Below, piece after piece: positions 23,411 through 35,269 of a DNA stretch of 64,000 nt. A model generated the notes under the pieces. That model made no database searches and had not been told where the DNA came from. It was given only the letters and a program-made list of their open reading frames with translations. Positions within the stretch are counted from its first letter, which is position 1; every line of letters starts with the position of its first letter. Source of the DNA: Endomychus coccineus (lineage: Eukaryota > Arthropoda > Insecta > Coleoptera > Endomychidae); assembly GCA_958510875.1 (NCBI GenBank), contig OY294067.1, positions 138,911,726-138,975,725 of the forward strand, read 5' to 3'. A program made the position numbers and the translations under genes.

Positions 23411-24110
23411 TATTATATAAAGAAGAATGTTTGTCTGGTTGTTTGTTTTCTACACAAATCTGCAGCTTTACTCCGATTTTAATGCACATTTGACCTTCAA
23501 AACAAGAGACAACTCAATCCCTACATGAGATTTCAAAAAACCCAGTCTGTAAAGCAAATGAGTACTCGATGAAATTTAGCAGACATGGCCTTCAAAACAA
23601 AAGGAAAGTCACTGTCCATATGATACTGAAAAAAATCTAATCTTCTTTTCTCACCCTTTAAAGCACATAAATAGCGCAGCGAAGGACGGGCAATTATTTA
23701 TAAATTGTTGAAGCTTACAAACGGGGCGATTGAGATTCAAGAATTTTTAGAAATATTAAAGGTCTTTCATATTCGAAAGATTATCGAGCTCTAACTATAT
23801 TCTGCCCGCGAAGCGGTTGTCGTCGTTAGCTGTTCTTGCGGGCGTACTACACGTTGAACTTATTACCTGGAAAAAATTCTGTGGGGGTAAAAAAAATCAT
23901 GTAATACAATATAAAGAAGAATGTTCGTTTGTTTTTTTTATATATATTACAATTTTATTCCGATCTTGTTAAAAATTCAAATTTTGCACACTTCGCCCTC
24001 AAAACGAAAGAAATTTCATCGCCTATATTCGATTCTGAAGAAACTGATCCATCCCCCCTTTCCAACCCGTAAAGCAGACAAGTATCGATCTGGGTGAGAT
24101 TTTGCATATC
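23411..24110 (+). mobile_element. Two related pieces resembling Helentron-type ends
   Basis: TATAAAGAAGAATGTTTGTC at 23,417 and TATAAAGAAGAATGTTCG at about 23,909 each start about 200 bp of similar sequence (TTTACTCCGATTTTAA versus TTTATTCCGATCTTG, then CCTTCAAAACAAGAGA versus CCCTCAAAACGAAAGA). A GC-rich hairpin-like stretch with CTGCCCGCGAAGCGG and TTGCGGGCGTACT lies near 23,800-23,850. Openings of this kind and GCGGG-rich 3' ends are seen in insect Helitron/Helentron-derived repeats; this call is from memory. Confidence 0.35.
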
Positions 24111-24369
24111 TTTAAGTCACAGCAATATGAAGGTAACTGTCTACATCAAATGAATATATCACAAATGAAACTTAAATAATAAATCAAGGTGAGGTGACGT
24201 TATGAAGATACAATCGGCTAACCAAGAAGAATATGAAAACTAGGTAATGTAAAATATTGTATAACGTTATTAAATTTTTAGTAAGTAAATGTCGCTTCTG
24301 TAATCATTTTTACGAAGAAAAGTTGAACCCAAAATAATTAGGAACACGAAATTTCGATTAATATAGACA

Positions 24370-24720
24370 AACCAAATCGTGCATTCAATAATTCGTAGTA
24401 GGGCCGCTCGGCTGTCAGTGCAGATGTAAACCCGCCTACCTCGGTAGTTCAATCTCAGGTTTTCCAGGGCACATGCTCGTATTGCACAGACCTCAGCCTG
24501 GAAAACGGTTGCGTGGGCACCTAGGGGAACTGAAATCACTCTAGTAGACTCCGGCTCCGCTAGACTCGCCAATCCTAGACCCGTCCTTGAGCCACACGAG
24601 TCCTCCTGATGGAAGCGGCCCAAAGTCTTTGCTCTCCCAGTCTGTCCTCTGTGTTATGAGGTCTGGTGTTTGAAACCTGGCAGCATGCGCTATCGCATCC
24701 ATATCACTTCAAGTCGTAAA
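24370..24720 (-). pseudogene. Retrotransposon RNase H domain remnant
   Basis: The minus strand reads WLKDGSRIG, then in the next frame GLASLAEPESTRVISVPLG, HATVFQAEVCAIRACALENL and VYICTDSRAALLRI. The DGS, the E of FQAEVCAI and the D of CTDSRAAL match the RNase H active-site blocks. Upstream, RFQTPDLITQRTDWESKDFG resembles the linker that precedes RNase H in insect non-LTR elements. A frameshift separates the first block. The RT is absent, so the clade is undecided. Confidence 0.7.
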
Positions 24721-24721
24721 T

Positions 24722-26370
24722 TCCTCATGTTAGGTACGTAGACAAATTATTGAAACTCCAATAGATAGCCCACGACAATCAACATTTTAATAGTAGAGTT
24801 CGGAAATCTGGAAAACTTAGTTTGAACTATGTATCAATATTTTGGTTTACACAAGAGCACATTTCTGGGACATAATGAGAGGAATAATTATTCTTCGATT
24901 CTAGGTCATCCAAATCAACATGTCGGTATGATTAATAAGCGCGATATTCATTCAATTTATAAGAGGAATATATTGATTGTGTTTTCTCCTGCACATTATA
25001 AGAAACTATGCAGAATGATTTGATTGATTATATTAGTTTTGCTTTGATTAAGAACATTGACGAAGAAATTTTGGAACCTTCATTCCATGGCTATTTGACT
25101 TTAGTACTAAATCGCAGTTATGTTATTTGAAATAACCGATGAAACATCACTTAAGATTGAAAGTAGTGCCAAGTAAAGTTTTGGTGTCAAAATCTGTAAA
25201 ATAAAATAGACGTAGCGCCCCAGACGCCCTCTGAATTTACTATTAATAATACAGGTTAAACATGTTTCGTCCCCCTATTTTAAAGTCAACAGCGGCCTCT
25301 AGCACCAACTGTATTAAGCACATTTGCCGAAGGTTTTCAATTGGAAGCAAAGTTGAAATTGAAACCCATTTGCTTTGAATTATGCTTTTGTGGCTTGATT
25401 CGTTCTGTTATGATGAAATTGCCACAGATTGAACAAGACCTTGATTTCCGAGCAACTGCTTACAAATTTCTGGATTTAGCCCGGAGAGACAGCGAAGCAA
25501 CAGACAAATACAGCATGATAATTGCTATATTATTACATCGTTTTACCCACTTGAAAATAGGCATTGATATTCCTTGGTAATTGATTCATTGATATCAATC
25601 TCGCTCTCCGTTTGTGCAATTTCAAGACTTACGAAATTATTTAATAGTTTTGAAGAAACTCGTCTTCTACTACAGTAAATGTAAAACTAATCAGAAATCA
25701 TATTATCAGTAATCATTGATCATCGTAGTCTAAGAACTCATTCGTGGGAGATTCACGATTGAACATAAAAATGCACCATTAACTGAAAGTGTTTTCAATT
25801 ATTTATCTATAGGTAATCATATATTGGCAAAGTTTGAATCATACTCAAATGTAAAAATCATATCAGGATCGAAATAATCAGGTTGAACGAAGACCCACAT
25901 GTCTAGCTACTAAATACGATTGCGATTATGTATATTCTAATAACTCAAATGTTTCTTATTCTATGCATTTCATGGACATTGCATACAGTATTAAGAAATA
26001 GCGGTATGAACGAGTTTCGTAATTAGCAGTTGAAGTGGAAATTTACAGATTCAAGTATTTTACAGCGGAAATGTACACGAAAGCACATCCTGGTTGGTTG
26101 TTCTGCTATACTGATGAGCAGTGTAGTGAGTGGGCATATAAGAGCAAGGGAAAGCCTCAGTTAATCTCTGGGTGACACACCTTATAATATGTACAGGATG
26201 GGCAAACTCCGATGTTTGTATAGGGTAACTCGGTAACTGTAAGACATACAAAAAATGGAAGTCACATACACGATATATTGTTTTTGAGACAAATTCCTGG
26301 TGGTTACAAAATTTGTTTTTGAGTTATAAACAAAATAGTATTATAACATTCCCAAAGCATTTATTTCTGT
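24722..26370. other. No recognised gene
   Basis: A plus-strand frame at 25,341-25,580 (79 codons, with LPQIEQDLDFRATAYKFLDL) has protein-like composition but no family I recognise. ACAGGATGGGCAAACTCCG near 26,195 resembles a transposon terminus and may belong to the relic that follows. Confidence 0.3.
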
Positions 26371-26379
26371 ATAATCCAG

Positions 26380-27130
26380 TGAAATTTGAAAAAAAGAATA
26401 ATATTTTATTACTTCTTTATTGCAGCCCCAAAAGAAAGAATCCAGTGGCGTTAAGTCAGGTGATCAGTTACTTCCCATTCAGTTATTTCCCTAATTGGTA
26501 TTTAATAATTCCGAAACGTTCCTGATATTATGAGATGGTGCACCATCTTGTTAGAAGAACTGATTTCTTGCCTTAATTATGGGTAGATTGTCCATAAATT
26601 GCTCTGCATAATTTTCTGGTTTAAGATTTCGTAGTACCGTTGGCCTTTAATATTTTCTTGATTTACGAAAGCTCCTGATATCGAGCGTCAACGCTACGGT
26701 GAGAGTTTATATCAGACAAATAGTGTTCGTTATGCCTATTGAAAATTCCAGCACTGCTAATGTAGGCTTCATCTGCCCAAACTAAATTTTTGGAGAATAA
26801 TGAATGAATCTTTGACATTTTATATAATGGTTGCGGGTGATGGTTTCCTTATTGTATAAGGTTTGAATTTGTAGGTCTTCGAAATATTCAAAGCTAGACG
26901 TCTTGAAATTGCAGATTCTACTTCAATCTGGCGACTTGAAATTGAAGGATTTGCAACCGTCATTCCAATTACAGATATACTAGTTTCTTCAGCATCTTCA
27001 ATGTGGTAATTTTTTGTTTGGTCTTGGCTTATTGAAGGATCCGCAATTAATAAGATTTTTTTTTCAATCTCTTTAGAATAGCTTTATTAGGTTGTCTTCA
27101 TTCTGGATAGTAATATCACATTTGTTATTA
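26380..27130 (-). pseudogene. DDE transposase relic (DUF4817-type family), copy 1
   Basis: Minus-strand reading in several frames gives NPSISSRQIEVESAISRR (HTH), VWADEAYISSAGIFNRHNEH YLSD (first catalytic Asp in ADEA), a degraded region around the second Asp, and SPDLTPLD-like sequence with FFLLGLQ near 26,420-26,460. It is in opposite orientation to copy 2 at 27.6-28.3 kb and has many stops. Confidence 0.65.
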
Positions 27131-27324
27131 CTTGGAATAGAGCTTTCTAACATATCATATTTCTCGTAATTTTTGTAAGACATCTTCACTTTTACGATCA
27201 AATAAGTTAATTGTTATTATGACGGACATAAGATCGTTAATATGCAATTTACTGACAAATAGATAAACACTCATAGATGACACCCGCCTACTTGGAATAA
27301 ATATAAAAAAAGCAAAAAGTGATA

Positions 27325-28425
27325 TAGTAAAATATTATTTTCGCTATTAAAGACTCACACATCAAAAGCGACATATGATACATAGTTAGGAAGAGAAAAA
27401 ATCCGTTTCTACTAAACCATAGTCAACTATGATTTACATCTGAAAAAATAAAACTTTAGTCCATAACTCGAAATTGTACCTTTTTCAATTTTTTTCGGCT
27501 CCACTGGATTACACAGAAAAAAGTACGTCCAGAATATAAAAGTTATTTTCTCCTATTTTTACAAAGAACCACGATATTCACATGTGTCTAAAACTCAAAA
27601 AATCAAACTTTTGTTTTTATCTCGAAAACAAAAAACGATAGGACAAATTGTAATTGCAATTCATTCGATTTCAAGTCTTCAGATTGAAGTTGAATCTGGA
27701 ATTTCAAGACGTCGCGCTTTGGGTATTTTGAAGACTTATACAATAAGGAAATAACATCACCTGCAACCATCTGATTTCCAACGATGATTAGAAGATTAGC
27801 ATATGGTATCGTCGAAAATGTCAACAAGATATATTATTCTCTAAAAATGTAGTTTGTACAGATGGAGCTTACATTAGAAGCGCTGGAATTGTCAACAGGC
27901 ATAAGAGCACTATTGGTCTGATATGAATCCTCACCGTACCGTCGACGTTCGATCTGAGGAGCAATCGTGTTTTAACATACCACATATATCAAGAAAATCT
28001 TAATGGCCAATGGTACTACGAAATTTTAAATCAAAAAATTATTGAGGAATTTATGTACAATCTATCATTAATTGAGGCAAGAAATCAGTTCTTCTTACAA
28101 GATGGTGCACCACCTCATAATATCAGGAATTATTGAATAGCAATTTTGAAAATAACTGAATGGGAAGTAAATGATCGGTGAGTTGGCTACTACGATCACT
28201 TGACTTAACGGCTGTGGTTTTTTCGTATTGGGCTACAATTCAGAAGTAATATACCAAAATATTATTTTCGCTATTAAAGACTTACACATCAAAAGCGACC
28301 AGACATATTACGATACAAGTTAGAAAGAGAAACTAATCCATTGCAACTAATATTCCCATTTGAAAAAACAACTTCAAGTCATAACCTCATAACTCTAAAA
28401 TTTTGCAAATTTCCTCGTTGTTACT
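27325..28425. repeat. Direct repeat of transposon 3' flank
   Basis: AAAATATTATTTTCGCTATT followed by AAAGACTCACACATCAAAAG and GAAAAAATCC occurs at about 27,330 and again at about 28,256. The copies are 926 bp apart in the same orientation, each followed by similar AT-rich sequence for about 170 bp. Two overlapping or tandem insertions of the family are implied. Confidence 0.65.
27620..28330 (+). pseudogene. DDE transposase relic (DUF4817-type family), copy 2
   Basis: Plus-strand frames read ISRRRALGILKTYTI, VCTDGAYIRSAGIVNRHKST (first catalytic region, E of DEA changed to G), LNGQWYYEILNQKIIEEFMY, and ARNQFFLQDGAPPHNIRNY with the second catalytic Asp. Stops and frameshifts are frequent. The enzyme would cut and paste its element; this copy is dead. 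Confidence 0.72.
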
Positions 28426-28479
28426 GAATTATACAGAAACATTCACAAAGGCTACCCATCATACGCCATTTTCGTGTGA

Positions 28480-29095
28480 CTTATCATATTTAGTGATATG
28501 CAGTGACTGAATATTGAACGGATTACTTACCATTATCAGATTCACTGAATTATTTACAGCGTGCGTAAAATGTGGATCCCGAAAGTAAATGAAAAAATAT
28601 CAATTTTTGTTCAAAAGGAAACTCTGTTTCCTCATTACTGAATTCCATTACGAAAATCAGTTCCAGTTCTAATTCACTTCCCTATACCCAAGACCCATAA
28701 TTTAGGAAATATTTCATAATATTACTTAATTCTGCATATTAACTACCTGAGAATTTCCTAGTAAGCTGTGCATATCTACCAACACCAAGTTTGGTGCCAA
28801 ATAAATCGAAGTTGTTTACTGTCAGATTCATCGTCTGAAAAAGTGCAATATAGCTCGTGTGGGCTAAAGTAATCGAGATTTCATTAATTTACGGCGAATG
28901 TTATTACACAAGAACATGTCATAAGGTATCCAGGAAAACCAAAACAATCTCCAGAGATCATTATAAGACTAATATTACTTTTTCTTTTTTATACATGGTT
29001 TCTTACACTTCAATATGAATGGCAACTTATTAAACTTCAAAATTGCAATATTAAAGCTAAAATCGATGGTATTGTTATTCGATGGTAATTTATCA
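28480..29095. other. No gene seen
   Basis: No motif-bearing frame or repeat was noticed. Confidence 0.4.
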
Positions 29096-29097
29096 TT

Positions 29098-29333
29098 ACG
29101 ATTGAATGAAAGAACAATTACTTTGTTTTATGCCACATGAAAACTTTACCATAGTTTCAACACTGAAGTGTCATTGTCGAACAGATAAAAATCGTTAGTT
29201 AATAATTAATTGCATCAATAATTTTGTATCTGTTTGATAAATGCACTTTGGTGGAACTATAGTAACGTTTTCATTTTATTATTAGAAGTGGTATATAATA
29301 AAGTAATTGTTCTTTCATTTAATCACGTAATAG
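29098..29333. mobile_element. Palindromic MITE, about 236 bp
   Basis: AATGAAAGAACAATTACTTT on the left mirrors AAAGTAATTGTTCTTTCATT on the right. Inner arms ATGAAAACTTTACCATAGTT and AACTATAGTAACGTTTTCAT also pair. Confidence 0.75.
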
Positions 29334-29599
29334 CTATTTTTGTGTAGAATCTAGCCTACCGGTGCTGGTACCCGAATCGATCCCGGTAGATAGTTTAACC
29401 CTATTTCATGTGCCGATTTCAATGAAGATCCTGCATCAGCGAATCTAGCCGAAGCGGTAACCCGGTTTTACATACATTCGCTTCCAATAATAGCGTAGGT
29501 TCGAAACTCCAAGTGTCAACGTTAAGCAAGTTAGTTTGTTAAATTTTTCGCGAGCTAGTTTATTAAATGTTATATATTCTCGGGATTGATTTCTCTTGA

Positions 29600-29702
<103 letters not shown>

Positions 29703-29704
29703 CC

Positions 29705-30530
29705 CCACAACAGTTCCTACCGGGATTTCAGTTCGTACCGGCAGACTAGCCAGTGCACATTTTTTCCTAGTTATGCTAGATGATGCGCAGTACATAACTT
29801 CGATAGTTAGGTTTGCTGAAGTACATTAATTTAGATTACTATCTCCATGTTCTTATATATGAAAAGTTGAACTACATATATCTCAGATTATGCTACTAGT
29901 CTCATAAATTCTGCACACCAATCTTGGGTTTCAAATCGTTTTATGGTCTGTATGAATATTATATGTCTACAGTCGTAACCGGTCTCATGAATAACAACAG
30001 AGTTGTTTTAGACTACACTTGGTTTGTTTTGATGCCAGAATGTGAATAATAGCTTTCACAGAAGTCATTATTTAATAATCCAGTTTTTGAAATGCATTTG
30101 TGTTATCTAGTTTCTAGTTGATACCGCAATAGACTAACGACGCAAAGCTTTAATTAACCAAACAAGCTGTCCTGACATTTTACTCTCTCAAACATATGTT
30201 TTATTTGGAAGTCTTCCTACGGTTTTGGTCCCCCTAAGTTCAAAAAAGTAATTTCCAAATATCAACGATATGGGTAACTTTAAAAAAAAAATTGTAGTTT
30301 AAAATCATGTAGAAATAACATATCCAATGATAATATGGTATATCCTTAACGGTGCGATGTCTCGCTACTTCGAATTTGTAAGGCAAGTTTCATAAAATTG
30401 GAGGAAACACAGAAAATTCTAAAATAATATTTATGAAGTGCTCTTGAAGATAAATATGGAAATATATCATCTCAAACCTATATAATATGAGGGTGCTTCT
30501 TATTATAGGTTTTTTACACAAAGTAATATT
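29705..30530. other. No gene seen
   Basis: No motif-bearing frame or recognised repeat. Confidence 0.4.
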
Positions 30531-30534
30531 ATAG

Positions 30535-30775
30535 AGTGAATAAAGTCAACATGACAGCTGCAGGTGTCAGTATGAAACATAGTGTTGTCAAATACGTTAA
30601 GTAGACAGGACAAAATTTCAATGTAACATAGAGTATAATTTAATGTTTTTCATTAGCGGTTTCTAAATCATTAGAAATGTATTTTCCGTTCCTACAATCA
30701 TTTATACTTTGCTATCAAAAGTGAGGGATGCCACATGATCAATGTATCACAGCTTTTCTACAAATATGCTATCCG
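30535..30775 (+). repeat. Dispersed repeat family B, copy 1
   Basis: Landmarks are GCAGGTGTCAGTATGAAACA, CATAGAGTATAATTTAATG, GTTCCTACAATCATTTATAC and CACATGATCAAT. Related copies lie at 43,420-43,560 (minus), 45,065-45,385 (minus), 53,235-53,545 (plus) and, diverged, 63,540-63,680. There is no coding potential; it could be an LTR, MITE or SINE body. Confidence 0.7.
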
Positions 30776-30970
30776 ATCCTGATTGGCTCTATATGTATTG
30801 GCAATACTTATGTGATCTTCAAATTGCAGTATGGCAAACAAAATTTCTTAGCTTCAAGCAAAAGGGAAGCTACTGATATGAAGGTACTGTTTTCACGGTA
30901 TGATATCCCGCAGTTATCAAATACATGTACATATAGTCCACCTGAATTAGACCTAAATATCACCTGAAAC

Positions 30971-31573
30971 GTAAAAAAATTGAGCAGCATACAGATCTGG
31001 TTTTTTGGGAAGCTTTCGACTTCTATAACACTAATTTCGCAACCCGCAGATGATGGCCATTTTTTTCATTTACAAGGAAACTGTTCATTCGTTGGGTAAA
31101 ATACAGGAATCGACTTTTTAAGATCAAACATTTCCACATATTTTTCATCCAATAATTTAATTACCGGTGATGCGCCATTTCGCCACTAGGGCCCGCCGTA
31201 AAAAAATGTATATATGTACTTTTTATTGTATTTTTTGGATTTTACTTGAAAAATATGAATTTTGCTGAAAATTATCGAGAGAACAAAGTTTTAAAGCGGA
31301 AAATTTGCTACTTTTATGTTCCTTGACTTTATCTTGAAATGCGTATTTTCACCGCAAGAAGATAGATAATCAACTTTTTAAGTGGTTTTTCACATTTTCA
31401 GTGTCAAAAACTAATTTTGGTAAAAGTTATCAAGAGAGCAAAGTTGTACAACGGAATATTTTCTATTTTATGTTCCAAGTTTTTTCTGAAATTACGTATT
31501 TTCTCCTCTAGAATGCATGAATGAATATATATATCCTAGAAAACTAGGTCTGTATGCTGCTCAAAATTTTTAC
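30971..31573. mobile_element. MITE with about 38-bp terminal inverted repeats
   Basis: GAGCAGCATACAGATCTGG on the left mirrors CTAGGTCTGTATGCTGCTC on the right, with flanking GTAAAAA and TTTTTAC. The interior contains an about 120-bp direct duplication (TTATCGAGAGAACAAAGTT versus TTATCAAGAGAGCAAAGTT). It is 603 bp with no transposase. Confidence 0.75.
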
Positions 31574-31574
31574 A

Positions 31575-32675
31575 CAAAAAATGACAAATCCAATGGACTA
31601 ATAAGGTATCTATTAATTTAGAGATATCACAATACGGTTGTCTGGAAATGACTCAAGTTTTGCGGTTGGGCCTAGGGTATTATACAACAATTTATCCGAG
31701 GAACAGGAAAAACCCAATTTTTATTCGTCCTATAAGTTTAGAAAAGCCGAACTAAAGTTGGGAATTTTGTAACTGGCTTAAAATTAAACTCCAACTCTCA
31801 ACGCATTAATAAATTAATACATAATTCAAACGATATAGACTGCAATATTTCGTTACGCTTCCAGTCGCGTATTTATAAGGTTGAAAATATCCTTAAATTT
31901 ACATAATCTGATTCTTTAACTATTCATTGCGAATACGGTCGAATGCCGCTCCCATGCGACTAATGACAGAATTTAACTTACCTGTTGGTACCTAATAATC
32001 TTAACTAACGGTGTTATGAAGTTTTTGTACTATTGAATGGTAATAAACCATATGGCTTACCTGTTTGTGTCAAACATAACGTTCCAAACGTGTTGATAAA
32101 ACATACGCATACACCCACGTTTACATGATAGATTGAGCCCACACGTTGCTTAGATTCTTATGCAGCTGCCAACACTGCTTTCTATACAAGCTTTATTAAT
32201 AAACAAGGAAGTTCAAGGGCATAATTTTTAAGGAAACGTAACCAACCTGAAAGGTTACTCAACATCCTTAACAGATAACTGAGAGAAATCGAGCATGAAA
32301 ATATTGACAACACTAATATATTATTCTACTTCTTGTATTTATTAAATGTAAATTTCAATGTATGCACTATATCATCATGTAACCTTGAATCAGAAAGTAC
32401 AGAATTGAAATGTAGTTGTTCAGTACAAGGACAAGACAACTATATAATCATTGGTTCAAATTTGTTTTCATCAAAAAGTGATATAAGCAAAGAAACAAAA
32501 GTTCAAAACAATCCGTCAGCCCAATTTATTAAGAATCTGGATAATCTTAGTGATCATCTGAAGTTTTATTCCAGAAAGGCACGCTTTTTGAAATAAAGGT
32601 TTCGTCAATATAATTTTCGAAACGAAATAAAACACAAACTCAAATTTAGGTACACGAGCTGCAAAGTTTAATTGC
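31575..32675. other. No recognised gene; one 87-codon frame
   Basis: The plus frame at 32,333-32,596 (with CTISSCNLESESTELKCSCS and NLDNLSDHLKFYSRKARFLK) has protein-like composition and a Cys cluster, but no domain I recognise. It could be a remnant exon or chance. Confidence 0.25.
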
Positions 32676-32680
32676 ACATA

Positions 32681-33899
32681 CGAGGGCAAGGTGAAAAGTC
32701 CCTGAAAAAATGAACAGATGGCGCCCCAATCGAAAATCCCATGTTGTGATGTACCATCTTTAACTACAACGCATTAAAATGTTCATACTGATATGTCATT
32801 TAGTTCGGTTTTGACACCTACTGAAAGCAAGCAACTTTGAAGATGTTCGTAAACATGGAAAACAGTCATTTCATGTCTTGATTAGACATTATTTCTTACG
32901 TGGAAAAAATATTCCGCAAACCAAAGCATCGCTTGTTAAACATTATGGGGAATTCACCATCGATTGGAGCGCTTCACAAGTGGCTTACTGATTTTCATTG
33001 TGGTAGTTTGATCGTCCAATTGAGGTTACAACGCCAGAAATCGTCGATAAATTCCATGGTATGATATTGGACGATCGGCACGAGATTGCTGACGCTATCG
33101 ACATCTCAACCGAACAGATACGGAACATTTTGCATACATTTTAGAATATGAGAAAGCTATCTGCCAGATGGGTGCCGCATTTATTCTCTGATGACAACAA
33201 GCGCGACCATGTGACAACTACAAAGGAGTGTTTGGCGATGTTCAAGCGCGATAAAAAGGACTTTTTGCGCCGTTTCGTAACCGTGGACGAAACATGGATC
33301 CATCACAACATACGGGAGATCAAAAAACTGTCGAAACAGTGGACTTGTCCTGGCGAATCGAAGCCGAAAAAGGCCAAAGTGGGTTTATCGACCAACAAAG
33401 TCAGTTTTTTGGGATGCACACGGTATCGTCCATATCGATTACCTTGAAAAGAGCAAAACGATCAGCGGCGTATATTATGCAGTGCTGTTGGATCGATTCG
33501 ACGCCGATTTGAAGCGAAAGCGGCCGCATTTGACAAAGAAAAAAGTGCTCTTCCATCAGGACAACGCATAGGTTTGCATTCGCAAGGGCAAAATTGCATG
33601 AATTGCGCTACGAATTGGCACGTCATCCACCATATTCTCCAGATTTGCCCCCCTGCGATTTTTACCTATTTCCAAACTTGAAGAATTGGCTCGACGGAAA
33701 GAGATTTGGTTCCAATGATGAGGTCATCGCTGAAACAAACGTTTATTTTAAAGGACTGCCGAAATCGTATTGTTTGGAAGAGATTGAAAAATTAGAAAAA
33801 CGTTGGACGGAGTGTAGGTATCGGGCTACAAGGAGATTATGCTGAGAAATAAAACAAGTTTTGACCAAATAAATCATTTCTTGTTTCACCTTGCCTTCG
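32681..33899 (+). mobile_element. Near full-length mariner transposon, broken ORF
   Basis: TA target sites at 32,679-32,680 and 33,900-33,901 flank 1,219 bp with inverted ends CGAGGGCAAGGTGAAA on the left and TTTCACCTTGCCTTCG on the right. It is the same family as 4271-5380 but in the opposite orientation and without the large deletion. The transposase frame is interrupted by several stops and shifts. Confidence 0.92.
32860..33843 (+). pseudogene. Mariner transposase pseudogene (DD34D)
   Basis: The reading covers nearly the whole enzyme. N-terminal HTH: GKNIPQTKASLVKHYGEFT. Then PIEVTTPEIVDKFHGMILDD, LSARWVPHLFSDDNKRDH, FVTVDETWIHH (first Asp), ESKPKKAKVGLSTNKVSF and VLFHQDNA (second Asp) followed by a stop. 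Last is HHPPYSPDLPPCDFYLFPNL (third Asp) to a TGA at 33,843. All three Asp codons are still visible, in different frames. Frame changes lie near 33,000, 33,130, 33,310-33,430 and 33,570. The enzyme would act at TA sites; this copy is inactive. Confidence 0.9.
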
Positions 33900-33901
33900 T
33901 A

Positions 33902-35265
33902 TATCAAATAAAAATGTAGCTTCTAGAACTTGTATTTCTCTATAAGTTATTCAAAATTCAAAAACGACATTTTAAAAATAGTATGCTTATAGATTTAAAT
34001 GTATTTAGATAAGCCAGACGCGGAGACAACATACGTTTTCAGGAACATTTAAGAAGTTGCCATTTTTAAAAGTAGCACTCAAACTATGCGGATCATCTTA
34101 TAGAATTCAATCCTAATTTTAATCTCAAATCGTACATTCTACATTCTACATTAACAGCAGAAAGTTCAAAAACTAAGTATTTAAAGCATATTCAGTATAA
34201 TAGCAATTCAATAATTAAATGATGAACTCGACATCCATAACTCACCGATTGTTACTAATTTTGTAAGTAAATCCCTCCCCAACCCTTTCTTTAATTCTCG
34301 TTTTTGAGTAATTTATATAGGAGTATAAGTTTTAAAAGCTACGTTTTTATTTTGATTCGTAAAAAAAATTAGCAATTAAACTTTGAAGTTCGTGTAAATT
34401 CAAATTTGTGTTTTATTTCTTTATTCTAGATATCAGTTAAAAATTACAAAAACGTTTTTGTATATTCATAATCCAGCAATTGATTAATGTCGACTTTGTA
34501 GTAATATTTATTGTTGCTCATTAATATTCTTTATTGTTGCACCTTCTACTCAGTTTCATTTAGTATAAATAGAATCCATTTCGTTCTTTCCACTCAGGCA
34601 TCTCAAAAATGTTTTGTCTCCGGTTACATGGGTGGCAACATTGCATTTCACCGACGGAAAATAAATGTCAATATTTCTCTAGTTATTTTCAAAATATAAT
34701 AATAGTCACATTACAAATAACATGATAAGTAAGGATTCAGACAGGAGACCAAAGTAGTAAGTCGCGCAAAAATGAAGTATTAATTCCAAATAAGAACTTT
34801 CAACTTCAAAGAATTAATTAGGAAGACGAAGGAATTCAGATTATTTTTATCTAGATGTTGTCAACATTTTTGTAAGAAAATGAACTTCGACCAAAGTAAG
34901 TGTATTTGCTTTAATTAAATTTTGCTAATTGGGCTTTTGCAGCTACTAATTAACATTTGCTTTTGAAATGTTTGTATGCTTTTCTAGGCAAGAATTAAAA
35001 TATCTAGTGATGGTACATCAAACTCTGACATACAGTTAACGTATTTTTAGCAGCTATAATTAACCATTGCTTCGCGAACCTTCACCCGCCAAAGTTAATA
35101 TGGTATGACTTCTTTTTACTATCAGTTCGTTAAATTATGCGGGACTAAAATAGATGACTGCAAGAATAAACGGATCTTATTTTGTACTGAAACATCTTTT
35201 CGCTCATTTCAAGAGGATGGTGATTAAAATAACAAATCTGAAAATAGAAAACTAGACATTTTATT
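33902..35265. other. No gene seen
   Basis: AT-rich sequence with only short frames. Nothing recognised beyond a short ACATTCTACATTCTACATT triplication near 34,132. Confidence 0.4.
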
Positions 35266-35269
35266 CGTA

